Shown piece by piece: positions 4,858 through 7,237 of a stretch of DNA of 7,237 nucleotides (the first letter of the stretch is position 1; each line of letters opens with the position of its first letter). Below the pieces are notes generated by a model. It did not search any database. It saw only the letters and a list, made by a program, of their open reading frames with translations, and had not been told where the DNA came from. This stretch comes from Lachnospiraceae bacterium (GTDB lineage Bacteria; Bacillota; Clostridia; Lachnospirales; Lachnospiraceae), in NCBI GenBank assembly GCA_017477005.1, contig JAFUXY010000331.1, forward strand, positions 1 to 7,237, in the 5' to 3' direction. The position numbers were made by a program, and so were the translations under genes.

Positions 4858-5154
4858 TCCCCCGAGAGGGCGAAAAGAGGGACAACTGGCAGTCCTACAA
4901 CGTAATGAGCCCAACTGGCCACCGAATAGAGGTAAAGTCTGCCGCTTACCTCCAGACGTGGATCGACGATGACCGGAAGTTTGTCGAGCTGCGGCAACCA
5001 GACCTGCAAAAAGTCATCGACACACAGATCGTCCTTCTTTACCGTCATCGTCATAACCACCTCTCCTCCTCCTTTTCGTGCTGCATACCAAGCTCCATAC
5101 TCATGACGACTGACGGCATCTCAGGATACCTAACGACGTTTCCCAGGATGCTTC
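4858..5154 (+). pseudogene. Collapsed second copy of the element end (nuclease, integrase, antitoxin, flank pieces)
   Basis: Four pieces occur in the same order as in 1701-3490. 4858-4954 matches 1701-1797 of the nuclease-like gene with seven differences in 97 bases. 4971-4998 matches 2460-2487 of the integrase (DRKFVELRQP) and continues with DLQKVIDT, which the other copy has lost. 5028-5057 matches the antitoxin's first codons (MTVKKDD, leftward). 5077-5154 matches 3379-3490 with 31 bases missing. The nuclease-to-integrase junction falls at a GACC present in both parents. This is a deletion-joined relic with no functional gene; its nuclease part has lost D66 (codon GAC to AAC). Confidence 0.85.
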
Positions 5155-5175
5155 CACTCCCTTTCAAAAAAGCAG

Positions 5176-5220
5176 AAAAAATCCGCAAGACCTCACAAAT
5201 ACAAGATCTTGCGGATTTTT
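5176..5220 (-). terminator. Intrinsic terminator of tRNA-Ala
   Basis: A perfect 14-bp inverted repeat joins AAAAATCCGCAAGA (5177-5190) and TCTTGCGGATTTTT (5207-5220) across a 16-base loop. On the leftward strand the stem runs into six T, then CTGC and six more T. It begins 5 bases after the tRNA's 3' end. Confidence 0.85.
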
Positions 5221-5225
5221 CCTAG

Positions 5226-5298
5226 TGGAGATGGAGGGATTCGAACCCTTGACCTCCTGCTTGCGGAGCAGGCGCTCTCCCAACTGAGCTACACCCCC
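5226..5298 (-). tRNA. tRNA-Ala, anticodon CGC
   Basis: The 73 bases fold as a standard cloverleaf: acceptor GGGGGTG with CATCTCC, D stem GCTC/GAGC, anticodon stem CCTGC/GCAGG, T loop TTCGAAT and discriminator A73. The acceptor contains the G3-U70 pair that marks alanine tRNAs, agreeing with anticodon CGC (codon GCG). CCA is not encoded (the next bases are CTA). Position 33, almost always U, is C here (loop TCCGCAA), and the outer T-stem pair 49-65 is A-C. Its 3' end faces the element remnants on the left, as expected for a tRNA used as an attachment site. Confidence 0.92.
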
Positions 5299-5301
5299 AT
5301 A

Positions 5302-5327
5302 CCTCGTTTCGAAACAAGAACCCGAGG
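5302..5327 (-). other. Hairpin in the tRNA leader
   Basis: CCTCG (5302-5306) and CGAGG (5323-5327) pair around a region containing the palindrome GTTTCGAAAC (5306-5315). It lies between the tRNA promoter and the mature 5' end, in the leader that RNase P would remove. Confidence 0.4.
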
Positions 5328-5344
5328 CTTTTCAAAACAGTGAC

Positions 5345-5374
5345 ATTCTATCACAGTAGCATGTTCTTTGTCAA
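5345..5374 (-). promoter_or_regulatory. Promoter of tRNA-Ala
   Basis: Read leftward, a perfect TTGACA (5374-5369) and TAGAAT (5350-5345) are separated by 18 bases, a strong sigma-70/A promoter as expected for a tRNA gene. Transcription would start near 5338, about 40 bases before the mature 5' end. I saw no gene or clear element between here and the oxidoreductase stop at 5455. Confidence 0.8.
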
Positions 5375-5454
5375 CAAAAATTTTGAGACGACCACCACAA
5401 TTTCACAAGCGATTTCACGAAACAATTTGAAAGCTCCTTACCCGTATGTCACTT

Positions 5455-6513
5455 CTAATTCAGATGGCTGGTCGCTTCTTCAAGCAGACGCATCTGTGCC
5501 ATCGTTTGCTCTTCCGAAACGAGCGGCACAGCGCCGTTTATGATTGTTTCATAAAGATAATCATAATACCTCCCATTGTCGCCCGGAACGGTCTCGACGG
5601 CTTCCTCGTGATAATGACCTTCTTCATCGTAATACGTCAGAGTTCCGAAGTTTTCAGGCCCATCCAGGCCAAAATCAGCGTGATCCGGAAAATAAAATTT
5701 CTTCAGATCCGCCTCCTGCTTGTCCTTTTCCGCTTTGACAAACATTCCTCGCTGCCCATATACTACAAAGCTAGGACGTTCCTTGACCCGGAAATAACTC
5801 GACTTGACAGACACCTTCAATCCACCCGGCGTGACCTCAAATGCATCCGTATTTTTGAAATAATAAAAGTCCAGATCAAAATAATCATTCATCCGGCCGC
5901 TGCCCAAGAGCTGTCGAACATCGAAACGCCTTTCATCCGGCGTACCAAAATAGGAAATCACCTGATCTACCGTATGGCAGGCATGGTTGTAGACATAGGA
6001 TTCGTCTTTTTTGTAGTGGTCGACCCCCTCGGGTACCTCAGGACGATAATAATCGTAATGCATTTCCACTTCACAGAGAGGCCCCAGCTTTTTAGAAGCA
6101 ATAACCTTTTGTACCGTCAAAAAATCACTATCGAAGCGCCGGTTTTGGTAACATTGAATGAGGACGCCCTTGTCTCTGGCCAGATCAAAAAGCTCTTGCG
6201 CTTCCTTGACGCTATGCGTAAACGGCTTCTCCAGAACAACATTTTTTCCAGCTTCGAGAACCTGCTTTGCAATGGAATAATGCGCCTGTGCAGGTGTCGT
6301 AATTACAACAACGTCAATCTCCGGATCGCTTAGCAGCTCTTCCGCATTTTCTGTGTAATATACTCCATCCCACCTGGCCCAGTCGTCACGCAGATGACGC
6401 GCATAAATCGTCTTGACACAAACCTTGTCCCTGCGACGCATCAGCAGGGGGATGTGGTATCGATTCGTGCTTTTGCCATTTCCAAAATATCCAACTGTCA
6501 ATTTCCTTGTCAT
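5455..6513 (-). CDS. Gfo/Idh/MocA-family NAD(P)-dependent oxidoreductase
   Basis: This is a 352-residue cytoplasmic enzyme. ATG 6513 was chosen because GGGAGGG lies 6 bases upstream. The Rossmann nucleotide-binding start is VGYFGNGKSTNRYH (7-20), VVVITTPAQAHY is at 68-79, and the family signature EKP is at 95-97 with the active-site lysine at 96. The second domain has YQNRRFDSDF (122-131) and YNHACHTVDQ (175-184), where H180 and D183 correspond to the family's HxxxD catalytic pair. Length is normal for the family (330-400). Members oxidise or reduce sugars, inositols and related polyols; the substrate cannot be read from this sequence. It is the second gene of a leftward pair, 33 bases after a 46-codon gene. 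I see no strong terminator between its stop and the tRNA promoter. Confidence 0.9.
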   Translation of the reverse strand: MTRKLTVGYFGNGKSTNRYHIPLLMRRRDKVCVKTIYARHLRDDWARWDGVYYTENAEELLSDPEIDVVVITTPAQAHYSIAKQVLEAGKNVVLEKPFTHSVKEAQELFDLARDKGVLIQCYQNRRFDSDFLTVQKVIASKKLGPLCEVEMHYDYYRPEVPEGVDHYKKDESYVYNHACHTVDQVISYFGTPDERRFDVRQLLGSGRMNDYFDLDFYYFKNTDAFEVTPGGLKVSVKSSYFRVKERPSFVVYGQRGMFVKAEKDKQEADLKKFYFPDHADFGLDGPENFGTLTYYDEEGHYHEEAVETVPGDNGRYYDYLYETIINGAVPLVSEEQTMAQMRLLEEATSHLN

Positions 6514-6546
6514 CGTAATCCCTCCCTTTCTTCTCTCTCGCATTTC

Positions 6547-6687
6547 TCATCCTGCCATTTCCGGAACCGTATAGCCGTGACTTTTCATTTCCTGCAAGAA
6601 ACGATCTATGCTCCACAATACCTCCTTCAAAGCCTTCCCCATGTCAGGATACCCCCTCTTCAAGTCGTCCATAAGCTCGCTATCCAC
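6547..6687 (-). CDS. Small unknown helical protein upstream of the oxidoreductase
   Basis: This 46-residue frame starts at GTG 6687, behind GGAG at 6 bases. An in-frame ATG at 6672 has no ribosome site. It reads DDLKRGYPDMGKALKEVLW, then SIDRFLQEMKSHGYTVPEMAG, which is probably two amphipathic helices with no signal or membrane segment. I do not recognise it. It ends 33 bases before the oxidoreductase start and shares its strand, and a good promoter lies 54 bases upstream, so the two probably form one transcript. The neighbouring frame upstream (YYLGVQDLRTECRVW) also looks protein-like, so this could instead be the tail of a longer gene broken by a frameshift near 6690. Confidence 0.5.
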   Translation of the reverse strand: MDSELMDDLKRGYPDMGKALKEVLWSIDRFLQEMKSHGYTVPEMAG

Positions 6688-6740
6688 ACGCGACACTCCG
6701 TCCGCAGATCTTGAACCCCGAGATAATAATCGTCTTCTTT

Positions 6741-6769
6741 ATTGTAGCACCACGAGAGAGCGGATTCAA
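6741..6769 (-). promoter_or_regulatory. Promoter of the small protein-oxidoreductase unit
   Basis: Read leftward, TTGAAT (6769-6764) and TACAAT (6746-6741) are separated by 17 bases, close to the sigma-70/A consensus. Confidence 0.6.
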
Positions 6770-6843
6770 GAGTTAGAAAAGAAATAACAAGGATCATATT
6801 TCGAAAATCCGTAATCCGCTATTTTCAACGCTTCCCTGCCAAA

Positions 6844-6871
6844 ATGCAACAGAAGGGGCCTTCTGTTGCAT
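6844..6871. terminator. Perfect inverted repeat, possible terminator
   Basis: ATGCAACAGAAGG and its exact complement CCTTCTGTTGCAT are separated by GG, giving a very stable hairpin. Only the leftward strand shows a following T run, and it is short (TTTT). It lies between two divergent units and could end a leftward transcript, insulate the flagellin gene, or bind a dimeric protein. Confidence 0.5.
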
Positions 6872-6954
6872 CCATTCCGAAGGCCAATGTGATGATGGTT
6901 GCGAAGATCCGGGGAAAGGAGGGCTGTTAGAAGAGATTCGACGCAGCCGAGGAA

Positions 6955-7208
6955 GCTCTAAGAGTAACACATGTTGCTCAAGTAACTCTGTAGCTTTGAA
7001 ACACTGTTACAAGCATTATCAGTAACAACAATTTGAAACGTTAAAGAACATGTTTATTAGGATGGCACCAAGGATTGGTGAGTCCTAAATGTGGGGATAT
7101 AGGAGATTGCTCAATAAAGGTTAACACCATTTCGGTGTTTATCTTGTAGAGATAATAAAGATGTCATCACAGAAACAAACCATACACAATTTCAAGGAGT
7201 AAAAGATT
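6955..7208 (+). promoter_or_regulatory. Structured leader region of the flagellin gene
   Basis: No gene is seen in the roughly 330 bases between the inverted repeat and the flagellin start. Three hairpins are visible. TGTTAC (7005-7010) pairs with GTAACA (7022-7027). A nested hairpin has outer TTAGGA (7057-7062) with TCCTAA (7083-7088) and inner CACCAA (7066-7071) with TTGGTG (7075-7080) around a GGA loop. AACACC (7123-7128) pairs with GGTGTT (7134-7139). The octamer TTTGAAAC is repeated near 6995 and 7033. AAGGAG (7194-7199) is the ribosome site, 9 bases before ATG. I could not identify a convincing sigma-28 promoter. Confidence 0.5.
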
Positions 7209-7237
7209 ATGGTAGTACAACACAATATGCAGGCGAT
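7209..7237 (+). CDS. Flagellin, N-terminal start only
   Basis: ATG 7209 follows AAGGAG by 9 bases and reads MVVQHNMQA before the window ends. That opening (VV-x-HN-MQA) is the conserved N-terminal D0 segment of bacterial flagellins, the filament subunit exported through the flagellar type III apparatus. Only nine full codons are present, so the call rests on this motif, the strong ribosome site and the long structured leader. Confidence 0.75.

Noticed and set aside
5446..6333. Long rightward open frame (295 codons)
   Set aside because: It is the antisense of the oxidoreductase, has no ribosome site, and its composition is a mirror of the real gene.
7066..7108. Sigma-54 (TGGCAC...) or sigma-28 (CCTAAA...) promoter for flagellin
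   Set aside because: The second element is missing or misspaced in both cases; TGGCAC lacks GC at the right distance and no GCCGATAT-like box follows CCTAAA.
1..7237. CRISPR array or complete insertion sequence
   Set aside because: No regularly spaced direct repeats and no transposase or terminal inverted repeats were seen; the duplications present are colinear relics of the integrative element.

Overview
The window looks like a chromosomal segment from a Gram-positive-lineage (Bacillota) bacterium that carries an integrated-element border next to a tRNA gene. The flagellin start at the right edge (MVVQHNMQA), the strong AGGAGG-type ribosome sites and the style of the integrase and phage regulators fit Bacillota. 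A motile Selenomonas-like member of the Negativicutes is my best guess, held weakly.

Layout. (1) 1-2943 is the lysogeny end of a prophage or prophage-like element. It has two leftward early regulators (1-130 and 152-445), a divergent control region with phased palindromic operators (466-614), then a rightward CI-like HTH regulator (674-1039), an unknown small gene (1089-1391), a frameshifted remnant (1384-1550), a PD-(D/E)XK-type nuclease-like gene (1547-2116) and a broken tyrosine integrase (2131-2943). The rest of the element should lie beyond the left edge. (2) 2880-3790 holds decayed accessory DNA: an intact antitoxin with a truncated YoeB-like toxin, two tiny leftward ORFs and a terminator. 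(3) 3808-3896 is an unexplained interleaved inverted-repeat structure. (4) 3928-4698 encodes a dCTP-deaminase-like domain joined to a coiled coil and three membrane segments. The phosphate-binding motif is kept but the catalytic glutamate is replaced. This is the best candidate here for an undescribed system, probably anti-phage. (5) 4858-5154 is a collapsed, deletion-joined second copy of pieces found between 1701 and 3490, in the same order. It is the fossil of an earlier or duplicated element end. (6) 5176-5298 is a leftward tRNA-Ala(CGC) gene with promoter and terminator, probably the insertion landmark for these elements.

(7) 5455-6687 is ordinary chromosome: a leftward two-gene unit with a 46-codon small protein and a Gfo/Idh/MocA-family oxidoreductase. 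(8) 6844-7237 leads into a rightward flagellin gene whose long untranslated leader is rich in hairpins. One hairpin presents an AAGGA loop and the Shine-Dalgarno itself is AAGGAG, which resembles the CsrA-controlled flagellin leader known from Bacillus.

Overall: a tRNA-proximal insertion hotspot. Successive integrases arrived and decayed there, cargo (nuclease-like protein, toxin-antitoxin remnant, dCTP-deaminase-like membrane protein) collected between the remnants, and flagellar and metabolic genes lie on the other side of the tRNA.
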